From CAVUEG01 sp963740525 (GTDB lineage Bacteria; Actinomycetota; Actinomycetes; Propionibacteriales; Nocardioidaceae), in NCBI GenBank assembly GCA_963740525.1, contig CAVUEG010000001.1:1-64000 (forward strand): DNA of 64,000 nt. The letters are read 5' to 3'. The position numbers were made by a program, and so were the translations under genes. Shown one piece after another: positions 51,226-60,377 of this stretch. How positions within the stretch are numbered: position 1 is the stretch's first letter; the number at the start of each line of letters is the position of its first letter. The notes under the pieces were generated by a model. That model was not told the origin of the DNA. It saw nothing but the letters and a program-made list of their open reading frames with translations, and did no database searches.

Positions 51226-51801
51226 CTACTCGGGCTTCTGCTTGCCCGCGTGACCGTACCAAAGCGTGGTCTCGCCGTAGCGCTTCGAACGGTGGCCGAC
51301 GAGCCCGTCCGGCCAGGCCACATCCTCGGTGCGCGTCGAGCGCTCGACGACGACCAGGGCACCCGGACAGAGCCAGCCACCGTCGACGAGGAGGGTCAGG
51401 TCGTCGACGACCTCCTGTGCGGAGCGGGGGTAGGGCGGGTCGCTGAACACGAGGTCGTACGGCGCTCTGGGCGCGTGTGCGAGGTAGCGCGGCACCGACG
51501 ACTGGACGACGTCGGCGTTCTTGAACCCGAGCGTGCGTGCGTTGTCCCGGATCAGCTCGGACGCACGGCGCTCGTGCTCCACCAGGGTCGCGAGTCCGGC
51601 GCCACGGGACATGGCCTCGAGACCGATCGCCCCGGTGCCGGCGTACAGATCGAGAAACCGCAGCCCCGCGATCGACCCGCACTCGGACTCGAGGGTCGAG
51701 AAGAGAGCCTCGCGCACGCGGTCGGACGTGGGCCGGGTCCGGTCGCCGGCAGGGGTGCGTAGTCGTCGACCGCCGGCGGCTCCCCCGATGATCCTCGTCA
51801 T
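51226..51801 (-). CDS. rsmD: 16S rRNA (guanine966-N2)-methyltransferase
   Basis: RsmD methylates G966 of 16S rRNA. The 191-aa product has IIGGAAGGRRLRTPAGDRTR, FLDLYAGTGAIGLEAMSRGA for SAM binding and the DPPY catalytic motif in LVFSDPPYPRSAQ. ATG 51801 overlaps the recG stop by 4 nt. rsmD-coaD is the usual pair. Confidence 0.96.
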   Translation of the reverse strand: MTRIIGGAAGGRRLRTPAGDRTRPTSDRVREALFSTLESECGSIAGLRFLDLYAGTGAIGLEAMSRGAGLATLVEHERRASELIRDNARTLGFKNADVVQSSVPRYLAHAPRAPYDLVFSDPPYPRSAQEVVDDLTLLVDGGWLCPGALVVVERSTRTEDVAWPDGLVGHRSKRYGETTLWYGHAGKQKPE

Positions 51802-53966
51802 GCCTTGTCCATGTAGTCGGCCTGCTCTGACTCGTCGAAAGCTCGCACGGCGTCCGCGAGGGCAGGGTGGTTGCTCAGGTCGGGATCGCTGTCCAGCCAA
51901 GCGACCGCTGCGCGGCGGGCGTCCACGATTGTGCTCTCGTGATCGAGGACTGACAACAGTCGCAGGCTCGAGCGTCGTCCGGACTGGGTCACGCCGAGGA
52001 CATCTCCCTCCCTCCGCTGGCGCAGATCCACCCTCGAGAGCTCGAACCCGTCCTGGGTGGCGGCCACCGCGGCAAGGCGCTCGGCGGCGTCGCTGTCGCC
52101 GGGCACGTTCGTCACCAGGAGACAGAGCCCGGGTGCCGAACCTCTGCCGACGCGACCGCGCAGCTGGTGGAGCTGGGAGACACCGAACCGGTCGGCGTCC
52201 AGCACCACCATCGCGGTGGCGTTGGCGACGTCCACGCCGACCTCAATCACCGTCGTGGAGACCAGGACGTCGAGGTCGCCGGCGGCGAAGGCCCGCATCA
52301 CGCGGTCCTTCTCGTCGGGTGCCATCCGGCCGTGCAGCGCCTCGACCCGCAACCCGTGCAGGGGACCGGAGGCCAGGAACGGCGCGTAGAACTCGACCGA
52401 GGACAGGTCGCTCTGCTCGTCTCCCTCGCCGCCGATGCGGGGACAGACGACGTACGCCTGGAAGCCCTTCTCCACCTCCTCGCGGAGCCGTTGCCAGGCG
52501 CGGTCGAGCCAGTCGGGTCGGAACAGCACCGGCACGACGGTCGTCTGGATCGGCTGCCGCCCGGCCGGAAGCTCGTCCAGCGTGCTGGTCTCCAGGTCGC
52601 CGAACACCGTCATCGCGACCGTTCGTGGAATCGGGGTCGCAGTCATCACGAGCAGGTGCGGGCTCTGGACCGACTTCTCGCCCAGGGCGGCGCGCTGCTC
52701 CACCCCGAAGCGGTGCTGCTCGTCCACGACCACGAGGCCGAGGTCCGCGAAGGTCACCTTGTCCTCCAGCAGCGCGTGGGTCCCGATCACGATCCCGGCG
52801 GCTCCCGAGGCGGCGTCGAGCATGGCGGACTTCCGGGCCTGCGCACCCAGCGACCCGGTGAGCAGGGCCACCCGGGTGGCACCCTCGGCTCCCCCGAGCA
52901 TCCCTCCGGCAGCCAGGTCACCGAGCATCGCGGTGATCGACCGCAGGTGCTGCTGGGCGAGCACCTCGGTGGGAGCCAGAAGCGCCGCCTGTCCACCAGA
53001 GTCGACGACGCGGAGCATGGCCCTCAGCGCGACCACCGTCTTGCCGGACCCGACCTCGCCCTGAAGCAGCCGGTGCATGGGGTGCGCGCGACCGAGGTCG
53101 GTGAGGATCTCCTCGCTGACCCGCTGCTGGCCGGCGGTCAGCGTGAACGGAAGTCGGGCGTCGAAGCGGTCCAGCAGACCTCCCTCGGTCCCGACCCGCG
53201 GCTGGGTCGGGAGGAGCTCGAGCGCCGCACGTCGCCGGGCCAGGATGGCCTGGGCCACGAAGGCCTCGGCGAAACGGAACCTCTCCAGGGCAGCCGACCG
53301 CTCCTCGTCGCTCTCAGGGCGGTGGATCCAGCGGAAGGCCTCCGCGGCTCCCACGAGGCCGCGCTCGTCGCGCACGGCGGCAGGCAGCTCGTCGGGTACG
53401 TCGTCGAGCATGGCCAGGCACATCTCGATGAGGTCCTCGATCTGCCAGGTCGCCAGCGTCGCCGTGGCGGGGTAGATCGGGATCAGGTCCGGCATCGTCG
53501 CCAGCCTCACCTCGGCTTCGGCCTCACCCGCGTCGAGGGCCCGGGTCTGCGGGTTGGTGAGCTGCCACTTGTCGCGGAAGCGGCCCACCTTGCCCTGGAA
53601 GACGCCGACCTGACCGACGCTGAGCTTGCCCCGGCGCCAGTCCGCGGTGTGCTTCTTGCGGTCGAAGAAGGTCAGACTGAGCTCGTTGCCGTGGGCGGCG
53701 ACCACGACCTCGAGTCGCCATGCCGGCCGGTTGCTGCGACGGTCGTGGTACTGGTGCTGGTCGACCGAGCGGATCTCGCCCACGAACGCGACCAGGTCGC
53801 CTTCCTGGAGCGAGCTCAGGTCACTCACGTCGCCCTTGCGGACGTAGGTGCGCGGGAAGTGCCACAGAAGGTCGCCGACGGTCTGGTAGCCGAATGCCTT
53901 CTCGACCTTCTTCGCCTGGGCGCCGGCGACGGCAGACAGGCGCGACGTCGTGGTGATCCCTGCCAT
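51798..53966 (-). CDS. recG: ATP-dependent DNA helicase RecG
   Basis: RecG reverses and rescues stalled replication forks. The 722-aa product has an N-terminal wedge with an OB fold (LVAFVGEIRSVDQHQYHDRR), motif I LQGEVGSGKTVVALRAM, motif II VVVDEQHRFG, motif III TATPIPRTVAMTVFGD and motif VI QLRGRVGRGSAPG. It is 30 nt after the DAK-type kinase gene. Confidence 0.97.
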   Translation of the reverse strand: MAGITTTSRLSAVAGAQAKKVEKAFGYQTVGDLLWHFPRTYVRKGDVSDLSSLQEGDLVAFVGEIRSVDQHQYHDRRSNRPAWRLEVVVAAHGNELSLTFFDRKKHTADWRRGKLSVGQVGVFQGKVGRFRDKWQLTNPQTRALDAGEAEAEVRLATMPDLIPIYPATATLATWQIEDLIEMCLAMLDDVPDELPAAVRDERGLVGAAEAFRWIHRPESDEERSAALERFRFAEAFVAQAILARRRAALELLPTQPRVGTEGGLLDRFDARLPFTLTAGQQRVSEEILTDLGRAHPMHRLLQGEVGSGKTVVALRAMLRVVDSGGQAALLAPTEVLAQQHLRSITAMLGDLAAGGMLGGAEGATRVALLTGSLGAQARKSAMLDAASGAAGIVIGTHALLEDKVTFADLGLVVVDEQHRFGVEQRAALGEKSVQSPHLLVMTATPIPRTVAMTVFGDLETSTLDELPAGRQPIQTTVVPVLFRPDWLDRAWQRLREEVEKGFQAYVVCPRIGGEGDEQSDLSSVEFYAPFLASGPLHGLRVEALHGRMAPDEKDRVMRAFAAGDLDVLVSTTVIEVGVDVANATAMVVLDADRFGVSQLHQLRGRVGRGSAPGLCLLVTNVPGDSDAAERLAAVAATQDGFELSRVDLRQRREGDVLGVTQSGRRSSLRLLSVLDHESTIVDARRAAVAWLDSDPDLSNHPALADAVRAFDESEQADYMDKA

Positions 53967-53996
53967 GACCTGCCCTTCCTCCGTCGTACGCCGGGG

Positions 53997-55646
53997 CTAC
54001 TCGACCGCGACCAGCAGCGGGTACCGCTCCTGGCCACCGTCGTACACCACGACGTCGACACTGGGGTGGTTGGCCTCCACGTAGCGCGCCGTACGCGCGG
54101 CGAGCTCGGCGCCATCCACACCGGCGACGATCGTGACGAGCTCGCCACCACCTCCGAGAAGGCGCTCGAGCACCGTGGCCGCCACCTCGTCGAGATCCTG
54201 GCCCACGGCCACGAAGTCGCCTTCGATGGCCCCGAGCACGTCTCCCGGCTCACAGGGGCCGGCCATGGTCATCGCCTGCCGGGAGGCGACGGTCACGGCG
54301 CCCTGTCGGGCATGTCGGGCGGTGGCGGTCATCTGGAGCACGTCGGCGTCGAAGCCTCGGCCGGGCTCGTGGACCGCCATCGCGGCCAGGCCTTGGACCT
54401 GGGCCCGGGTCGGGATCACCTGGACGCGGATCGTGCCGGACTCCTCCGCGGTGCGCGCGGCGGCCTCCGCGGCCCCGACCGAGTCGTTGTCGTTGGGCAG
54501 CACGATGACCTCCTCGGCACCGCACGCCTCGATCACCGCCAGGATCTCGCCCGTCGACGGTCGACGTCCCGGCCCACCGGTGAGCACCTCGGCGCCGGCC
54601 TCCGCGAAGAGTGCGGTGAGGCCCGGGCCTGCGGCCACCGCCACCACCTTGCGCCCTCGGCGCTCGGTGCGCGGCTGAGCGCGGCGTCCGAGCTGCTCCG
54701 CGAAATGGGTGACCCGGATCCGGCGCGGCCGGCCGACCCCGATCCCGGCCTCCACGGCTGCTCCCACGTCGTCGACGTGGACGTGGACGTTCCACAGCCC
54801 CTCTCCGCCCACCACGACCAGAGAGTCGCCCAAGGGTGCCAATGCGGAGCGCAGCTCGGGAATTGCCTCGTCCTCGGCGTCGAGCAGGTACATGACCTCG
54901 TACGACGGGCCGTCCGCGGTGAGGTCACCGGTGGGCAGCGGCACCGGGATCGACCGCTTGCCGAGCGGGGCCGGCGCCCCCACCGGACGCTTGCCGGTGA
55001 CCGCCGTCTCGGCAGCGTCGAGGATCACACACAGGCCACGGCCACCCGCGTCGACGACGCCGGCGAGCCGCAGCATCTCGAGCTGGTCGGGGGTGCGAGC
55101 CAGCGCGGCACGCGCCTCGGTCGCCGCCGCGCGCACCACATGACCGAGCCGGTTGCTCACGTCTCGGGCCGCGGCCTCCGCGGCTTCGGTGGCGCAGCGT
55201 GCCACCGTCAGCATCGTGCCCTCGACGGGCTCACCGACGGCGGCGTAGCTGGCCTCGGTCGCCGCCCGCATCCCGTCGGCGAACACCTGCGCCGACCGGT
55301 CGTCGGGTCCTGCCTCTCCGAGCCGGCGCACGAGGGCGCCGATGAGCTGGGAGAGGATCACACCGGAGTTGCCGCGGGCCCCGAGGAGGGCACCGCGGGC
55401 CAGGCCGGTGAATGCGGCGCGAAGGTCACCGTCGGGGTCGCCCTCGACCGCCTCGACCATCGCGTTGCGGGCCGACTCGAAGGTCAGGAACATGTTGGTC
55501 CCGGTGTCGCCGTCGGGGACGGGGTAGACGTTGAGGGCGTCGATCTCCTCACGCGCCGCCGCCAGCTCGGACACGGCGAGGTCGGCGAACCGGAGCACGG
55601 TGGGCAGGTCGAGCGTCGCCACCTGGCCGGACGGCGTGGACCCCAT
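53997..55646 (-). CDS. DAK-domain (fatty-acid kinase FakA-like) protein
   Basis: A 549-aa protein of the DhaL/FakA family. The N-terminal DhaL domain has NVYPVPDGDTGTNMFLTF with Asp residues for Mg-ADP and ARGNSGVILSQLIGA; the C-terminal domain is typical of FakA/YloV (VEANHPSVDVVVYDGGQERY). Firmicute FakA phosphorylates acyl groups bound to DegV-like FakB proteins. No FakB is in this window. ATG 55646 has GGAGGAG 4-10 nt upstream. The gene is divergent from rpmB and precedes recG. Confidence 0.9.
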   Translation of the reverse strand: MGSTPSGQVATLDLPTVLRFADLAVSELAAAREEIDALNVYPVPDGDTGTNMFLTFESARNAMVEAVEGDPDGDLRAAFTGLARGALLGARGNSGVILSQLIGALVRRLGEAGPDDRSAQVFADGMRAATEASYAAVGEPVEGTMLTVARCATEAAEAAARDVSNRLGHVVRAAATEARAALARTPDQLEMLRLAGVVDAGGRGLCVILDAAETAVTGKRPVGAPAPLGKRSIPVPLPTGDLTADGPSYEVMYLLDAEDEAIPELRSALAPLGDSLVVVGGEGLWNVHVHVDDVGAAVEAGIGVGRPRRIRVTHFAEQLGRRAQPRTERRGRKVVAVAAGPGLTALFAEAGAEVLTGGPGRRPSTGEILAVIEACGAEEVIVLPNDNDSVGAAEAAARTAEESGTIRVQVIPTRAQVQGLAAMAVHEPGRGFDADVLQMTATARHARQGAVTVASRQAMTMAGPCEPGDVLGAIEGDFVAVGQDLDEVAATVLERLLGGGGELVTIVAGVDGAELAARTARYVEANHPSVDVVVYDGGQERYPLLVAVE

Positions 55647-55726
55647 CGACTCCTCCTTGCGCGACCCCTGGTCGCTGGCGCCTTCGCCGGTCACCCCCCG
55701 CTCGCGCCGGGCCGGCCGAAGGTGTC

Positions 55727-55787
55727 AGGGTAGTGGTCGTCGTACCGGCTGCTCGATTCGCGTCTCGCGCGGGTCGTCAGTTAGTCT
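55727..55787. promoter_or_regulatory. Divergent promoter region of rpmB and the DAK-type gene
   Basis: TAGTCT (55782-55787) on the plus strand is a candidate -10 for rpmB. TACCCT on the minus strand (55727-55732) is a candidate -10 for the kinase gene. Both lack a clear -35. The rest of the 209-nt gap holds only the rpmB ribosome site, AGGAG at 55844-55848. Confidence 0.35.
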
Positions 55788-55855
55788 TGTGCGGTTGCCC
55801 GGATCGGTTCGGGCCCCAGATTCTGTTCGACTTCGATTATCTCCAGGAGTTCACG

Positions 55856-56041
55856 GTGGCTGCCGTCTGCGACATCTGCGCCAAGAAGCCGGGCTTCGGC
55901 AACAACCGGCCGTGGTCCCGCAAGATCACGAAGCGCCGCTTCGACCCGAACATCCAGCGCGTCCGCGCCACGGTGAACGGCACCCCGAAGCGACTCAACG
56001 TCTGCACCGGCTGCCTCAAGGCCGGCAAGGTCACTCGCTGA
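55856..56041 (+). CDS. rpmB: 50S ribosomal protein L28
   Basis: A 61-aa L28 starting at GTG 55856, AAVCDICAKKPGFGNNRPWS. The Cys pairs in CDIC and CTGC make it the zinc-binding (C+) type. AGGAG lies 8 nt before the start. It is a single-gene unit with a strong terminator after it. Confidence 0.98.
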   Translation: MAAVCDICAKKPGFGNNRPWSRKITKRRFDPNIQRVRATVNGTPKRLNVCTGCLKAGKVTR

Positions 56042-56057
56042 CCCCAGAAGCATCCGG

Positions 56058-56091
56058 AAGGACCCCCTCGCCCATGGCGTCGGGGGTCCTT
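56058..56091 (+). terminator. Intrinsic terminator after rpmB
   Basis: AAGGACCCCC (56058-56067) pairs perfectly with GGGGGTCCTT (56082-56091), a 10-bp stem, followed by GCGTTTTGG with four T. It ends rpmB and is well placed to act for the convergent thiL as well. Confidence 0.85.
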
Positions 56092-56134
56092 GCGTTTTGG
56101 GTCGCTCTTCTTCGGCCGCCTTTCAGGTGACGCC

Positions 56135-57115
56135 TCAGAAGTGAGAGAAACCGCTCGGCCCGTCGTAGGCGGCACCGTCGACGGTGACACCGGTCGTGTC
56201 GCTGTCCGCTTCGGTCGGGCCGGAGACCGCGCCTATCTCGCGCCATCCGTCGGGCAGCTGCGTTCCCGCCGGGAACGTCGCGAGCAGGGCGTGGTCCTCA
56301 CCGCCGCCGAGGATGAACTGCATCGGGTCCACCCCGAGAGCCGCCCCCACGGCCCGCAGCGGCTCGGCGAGGTCGAAGGCCTCTGTGCGCACGTCGATGG
56401 AGACTCCACTCGCCGCCGCCAGGTGGCCGGCGTCGGCGACCAGCCCGTCGGAGATGTCGATCATCGAGGTGGCGCCGGCCTTCGCGGCGGCTGCACCGGC
56501 GTCGTACGGCGGCTCGGGGCGCCGGTGTGCCTCGACGAGGACTCTAGGGGACCGGAAACCCCGGGCCAGCACGGCATGGCCGGCGGCCGACCATCCCTGG
56601 CGTCCGGCGATCGCGAGCACGTCACCCGGCTGCGCCCCGTCGCGGCGTACCGGCGCGATCTCGCAGACCCCGAGGACGGTGATCGCGATGACCACCGCGT
56701 CCGCCCGGGTCAGGTCCCCACCCACGATGCTGGCGCCGACCAGTGCCACCTCCTCGGCCAAGCCGTCCGCGAGCTCGAGCGCCCACGCCGCGGGTAGGTC
56801 GGGCGGCGCGGCCAACCCCACAGTCAGCGCGGTCGCTCGGCCACCCATCGCGTTGATGTCGGAGAGGTTCTGCGCGGCGGCCTTGCGACCGATGTCGTGC
56901 GCCGAGGCCCAGTCACGTCGGAAGTGCCGGTCCTCGACCAGCAGGTCGGTGGAGACGACGACGTGGCCGGTGCGCACGCGGAGCACCGCGGCGTCGTCGC
57001 CCGGCCCCAGGAAGACGTCCTCGCCCTGCGGGAACTTGGCCGTCAGTGCGGCGATCAGACCGAACTCTCCCACGTCGGCGAGCGTGGCAGCGGTGGGAAT
57101 GGTCGGAGAAGCCAT
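56135..57115 (-). CDS. thiL: Thiamine-monophosphate kinase
   Basis: ThiL makes thiamine diphosphate from thiamine monophosphate and ATP. The 326-aa product has FGLIAALTAKFPQGEDVFLG, GPGDDAAVLR with metal-binding Asp residues, TDLLVEDRHFRRDW and AAQNLSDINAMGG, all standard. It is on its own strand and convergent with rpmB. Confidence 0.95.
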   Translation of the reverse strand: MASPTIPTAATLADVGEFGLIAALTAKFPQGEDVFLGPGDDAAVLRVRTGHVVVSTDLLVEDRHFRRDWASAHDIGRKAAAQNLSDINAMGGRATALTVGLAAPPDLPAAWALELADGLAEEVALVGASIVGGDLTRADAVVIAITVLGVCEIAPVRRDGAQPGDVLAIAGRQGWSAAGHAVLARGFRSPRVLVEAHRRPEPPYDAGAAAAKAGATSMIDISDGLVADAGHLAAASGVSIDVRTEAFDLAEPLRAVGAALGVDPMQFILGGGEDHALLATFPAGTQLPDGWREIGAVSGPTEADSDTTGVTVDGAAYDGPSGFSHF

Positions 57116-57211
57116 GATCGGTATTCAATCGGATCCGGCTCCTCGTTCCAGCGAGGGCGCGCGGCGCGGTAGGTTGAACTGGTCCAGCACGGCGAGATAC
57201 GAGGAGACACG

Positions 57212-57448
57212 ATGGTCGTCCAGGCCTACATCCTGATCCAGACCGACGTCGGCAAGGCCGCCGAGGTCGCCGCCGCGATCGCCGAGGTCAAGGGAGTCAC
57301 CCTGGCCGAGGACGTCACCGGCCCCTACGACGTGATCGTGCGCGCCGAGGCCCGCAACGTCGACGAGCTCGGGAAGCTGGTCGTCGCCCGGGTGCAGACC
57401 CTTGATGGCATCACCCGCACGCTGACGTGCCCCGTGGTCCACATCTGA
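57212..57448 (+). CDS. Stand-alone Lrp/AsnC ligand-binding (RAM) domain protein
   Basis: A 78-aa protein with only the RAM domain of the Lrp family (QAYILIQTDVGKAAEVAAAI, TGPYDVIVRAEARNVDELGK). It lacks the DNA-binding domain. GAGGAGACACG upstream gives a strong start at ATG 57212. A -10-like TAGGTT lies at 57170-57175. Such proteins may bind an amino acid and modulate full-length Lrp proteins. Confidence 0.9.
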   Translation: MVVQAYILIQTDVGKAAEVAAAIAEVKGVTLAEDVTGPYDVIVRAEARNVDELGKLVVARVQTLDGITRTLTCPVVHI

Positions 57449-57942
57449 GCCGCAGGCTTGCACGGCGCCCCCGTCCCTCGTGGGTCGTGGGCGCCGTGGC
57501 ATGTCTGTGGGTGCTCGGCGGCTGTGGCGTGTCGGCGGTCTCGGTCGAGACCCCGGGCATGAGTGCCGCGACCGCTGGCACGTGCCGCGGTCTGGTCGAC
57601 GCCCTGCCCGCCCGGGTCGGCGACCAGACGAAGCGTGCCGTCGAGCCGGCGGACGCGCTGGGTGCGGCGTACGGCGACCCTGCGATCGTGGTGCGCTGCG
57701 GCGTCGGGCGACCGGCGGGCTTCGACAGGTTCGCCGCTTGCCAGGTCGTCAACGGGGTGGCGTGGTTCGTCCCCGAGGACCAGGCCTTCGACCAGACGTC
57801 CGACGTCGTCCTGACCACGATCGGGCGCAGGCCGCGGGTCGAGCTCGTCGTACCAGGTGAGCTGCGGCCTCCCGCCGCGGCCATGGTCGACGTCGCCGCG
57901 ACCGTCAAGGCGCACACGACAGTCACCCACCGCTGCCACTGA
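57427..57942 (+). CDS. DUF3515 family lipoprotein
   Basis: A 171-aa DUF3515-type protein with an Arg-rich N-terminus, a hydrophobic core and a lipobox (VLGGC), so it should be exported and lipidated. RPAGFDRFAACQVVNGVAWF is the conserved central segment. The start is uncertain: GTG 57427 lies inside the RAM gene, and CTG 57445 would overlap its stop as CTGA. Function is unknown. The usual neighbours in actinobacteria are thiL and ddl, as here. Confidence 0.8.
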   Translation: MPRGPHLSRRLARRPRPSWVVGAVACLWVLGGCGVSAVSVETPGMSAATAGTCRGLVDALPARVGDQTKRAVEPADALGAAYGDPAIVVRCGVGRPAGFDRFAACQVVNGVAWFVPEDQAFDQTSDVVLTTIGRRPRVELVVPGELRPPAAAMVDVAATVKAHTTVTHRCH

Positions 57943-58029
57943 TCCGGGGGCGGAGGCGGTCGTCGTACCCCGTCCTCGCCAGCAACCCTCACCGATTGGT
58001 CACAAACCGCAGCTCCCGACCCGAAAAAC

Positions 58030-58053
58030 ATGCGGTTGGGGACCAAACCGCAT
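58030..58053. terminator. Hairpin between the convergent DUF3515 and ddl genes
   Basis: ATGCGGTT (58030-58037) pairs with AACCGCAT (58046-58053). A further AAACCGCA lies at 58004-58011, so the motif occurs three times in 50 nt. The site is 15 nt past the ddl stop on one side and about 90 nt past the DUF3515 stop on the other. It could terminate both. Confidence 0.5.
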
Positions 58054-58067
58054 ACCCGAGATGCAGT

Positions 58068-59183
58068 TCAGCGGAGGTCGGTGCTGCGGGTGAGGGCGAG
58101 CTGGATCAATCGTTCGACGAGGGCGGGGTAGTCCAGGCCGGAGGCGGCCCACATCCGCGGGAACATCGACAAGGCGGTGAAGCCGGGCATGGTCTCGATC
58201 TCGTTGACGACGACGTGGCCGTCGGGGAAGGCGAAGAAGTCGACACGCGCCAGTCCCTCGCAGTCGAGGGCGTCGAAGGCCTGCACGGCCAGGTCGCGCA
58301 GCTCGGCTGCCAGTTCGTCAGGCACCTCGGCCGGGACGTCGTACGCCGTGTTCTCGTCGGGCAGGTACTTCGCCTCGAAGTCGTAGAACTGGTGTCCCTC
58401 GTCGACCTTGACCTCGGCCAGCTCACTGGTCTCGTGGGGAGTTCCACCGAGTCCTTGGAGAACCCCGATCTCGATCTCGCGAGCCCCCACGGCGGCCGCC
58501 TCGACGAGCACCTTGGGGTCGAAGCGCTGCGCCTCGACCACCGCGGCCTCGAGGTCCTCGGGCCGGTCGACCCGGCTGATCCCGAAGCTGGAGCCGGCCC
58601 GCGCGGGCTTCACGAACACCGGGTACTGCAAGGCAGCGACGGCTTCGGTGACGAGAGCCGTGTCGCGGTCCCACGCGCCGGGCTTGATCACGACGTACGG
58701 AAGGATCGGCAGGCCCTGGGCGCTGAAGAGCATCTTCATGAAGTGCTTGTCGGTGCCCACCGCCGAGGACAGCACCCCGGCGCCGACGTACCGCACCCCG
58801 GCCAGCTCGAGCATCCCCTGGAGGGTGCCGTCCTGGCCCCACGGCCCATGCATCACCGGGAAGACGACGTCGACCTCGCCCAGGGTGCGCGGCACCTCAC
58901 TGGGCTCCTGGACGACGAGCTGGTGGTCGCTCTGGGCGAGGGTGACCTCGACGTTGTCACCGGAGACCGAGGGCAGCTCCCCCGCCGGACCCAGCGCCAG
59001 CCGGGCCGGGTCGTCGACCTCGAGGACCCACCGTCCCTCGGTGCTGATGCCGATCGGCACCACGTCGTAGCGGTCCCGGTCGATGGCCGCGATCACGCTG
59101 CCGGCCGAGATACAGGAGATCGAGTGCTCACTGGACCGGCCACCGAAGACGACGGCCACACGGGGCTTCCTGTTCTCGCTCAT
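58068..59183 (-). CDS. ddl: D-alanine--D-alanine ligase
   Basis: Ddl makes D-Ala-D-Ala for peptidoglycan. The 371-aa product has VAVVFGGRSSEHSISCISAG, the ATP-grasp core FVKPARAGSSFGISRVDRPE, the VFPVMHGPWGQDGTLQGMLE loop and metal residues in RVDFFAFPDGHVVVNEIETM. A longer frame to 59492 is antisense to the next gene. ATG 59183 was chosen. Confidence 0.96.
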   Translation of the reverse strand: MSENRKPRVAVVFGGRSSEHSISCISAGSVIAAIDRDRYDVVPIGISTEGRWVLEVDDPARLALGPAGELPSVSGDNVEVTLAQSDHQLVVQEPSEVPRTLGEVDVVFPVMHGPWGQDGTLQGMLELAGVRYVGAGVLSSAVGTDKHFMKMLFSAQGLPILPYVVIKPGAWDRDTALVTEAVAALQYPVFVKPARAGSSFGISRVDRPEDLEAAVVEAQRFDPKVLVEAAAVGAREIEIGVLQGLGGTPHETSELAEVKVDEGHQFYDFEAKYLPDENTAYDVPAEVPDELAAELRDLAVQAFDALDCEGLARVDFFAFPDGHVVVNEIETMPGFTALSMFPRMWAASGLDYPALVERLIQLALTRSTDLR

Positions 59184-59229
59184 CGGAGCGACCCTACCGG
59201 GCCAGATGTCGCCCCCTAGGCTGGCGGGC

Positions 59230-60303
59230 ATGACTTCACCCGAGTCCCCGTTGCGACCCGCCACCCTCGCCGTCACGGCGGGCCGGCCGGCCCACGAGCC
59301 CGACCAGCCGCTCAACGTCCCGATCACGATGGCGTCGACGTACGTCGGGGGCGGCGACCTCGAGTACGGCCGGTACGGCAACCCGACCTGGGCCGCGTTC
59401 GAGGACGTGCTCGGTGCCCTCGAGGGCGGGCACTGCATCTCCTTCGCCAGCGGGCTGGCCGCCGTCGCCACCATCCTCGACCTGGTCGGCACCGGCGAGA
59501 AGGTGGTGGCGCCGCGTCATGCGTACAACGGCAGCATCGGACAGCTCGCGGACCTCGAGGCCCGCGGCCGCGTGCGCGCACATCTGGTCGACATCACCGA
59601 CACCGAGGCCGTCGTGGCCGCGTGCGAGGACGCCTCGCTGGTCTGGCTCGAGTCCCCCACGAACCCGGCGCTGGAGGTCAGCGACACCCCCGCCATCGTC
59701 GCGGCCGCTCACGCGGCGGGGGCGTACGTCGTCTTCGACAACACGTTCGCCACCCCGTTGCTCCAGCACCCGTTCGACTGGGATGTCGACCTGATCGTGC
59801 ACTCCGCGACGAAGTACCTCTCCGGCCACAGCGACGTACTCATGGGGGCGGTGGTCACCAGGGACGAACAGCTGGCCGACGTGATCCGCAAGCGCCGCGA
59901 GCTGATCGGCTCGATCCCCGGCACGCTCGAGGCCTGGCTGGCCGTGCGGGGCATGCGGACGCTGCACCTGCGCGTCGAGCGCGCCCAGGCGAACGCGAAG
60001 GAGCTGGTCGCCAGGCTTCAGGGGCACCCGGCGCTGGCAGAGGTCCGCTACCCGGGCTTCGGAGGCATCATCTCGATCGTGCTCGCCGAGGGCGCGATGG
60101 CCGCCGACCTGCTGACCCGCAAGACGTCGCTGTGGGTGCACGCCACCAGCCTCGGCAGCGTGGAGTCGACCTTCGAGCGACGACGTCGCTGGAAGTCCGA
60201 GCCCGCCACGATCCCCGACGGCCTGGTCCGGATGTCCGTCGGTATCGAGGACGTCGAGGACCTCTGGGCCGATCTCGAACGTGCCCTGGCCGACCTGACC
60301 TGA
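59230..60303 (+). CDS. Cys/Met-metabolism PLP enzyme (cystathionine gamma-lyase/synthase-like)
   Basis: A 357-aa member of the trans-sulfuration enzymes. EYGRYGNPTWAAFEDVLGAL, ISFASGLAAVATIL, ESPTNPALEV, FDNTFATPL, HSATKYLSGHSDVL (PLP Lys) and SLGSVES are all present. It is about 30 residues shorter than the usual 380-400. The reaction (gamma-synthase, gamma-lyase, beta-lyase or methionine gamma-lyase) cannot be told apart by sequence alone. ATG 59230 was chosen, 46 nt from the ddl start on the opposite strand. Confidence 0.88.
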   Translation: MTSPESPLRPATLAVTAGRPAHEPDQPLNVPITMASTYVGGGDLEYGRYGNPTWAAFEDVLGALEGGHCISFASGLAAVATILDLVGTGEKVVAPRHAYNGSIGQLADLEARGRVRAHLVDITDTEAVVAACEDASLVWLESPTNPALEVSDTPAIVAAAHAAGAYVVFDNTFATPLLQHPFDWDVDLIVHSATKYLSGHSDVLMGAVVTRDEQLADVIRKRRELIGSIPGTLEAWLAVRGMRTLHLRVERAQANAKELVARLQGHPALAEVRYPGFGGIISIVLAEGAMAADLLTRKTSLWVHATSLGSVESTFERRRRWKSEPATIPDGLVRMSVGIEDVEDLWADLERALADLT

Positions 60304-60377
60304 GCCGAGCGGAGGGTCGGTCACCCGTCGGCTCGGGCCGAGGCGACGGTTCCGCGGACCGCGGGGAGTCGGACGTC

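Noticed and set aside
52167..55733. 1188-aa plus-strand frame antisense to recG and the DAK-type gene
   Set aside because: Same cause: shadow of two well supported genes; it spans both and the gap.
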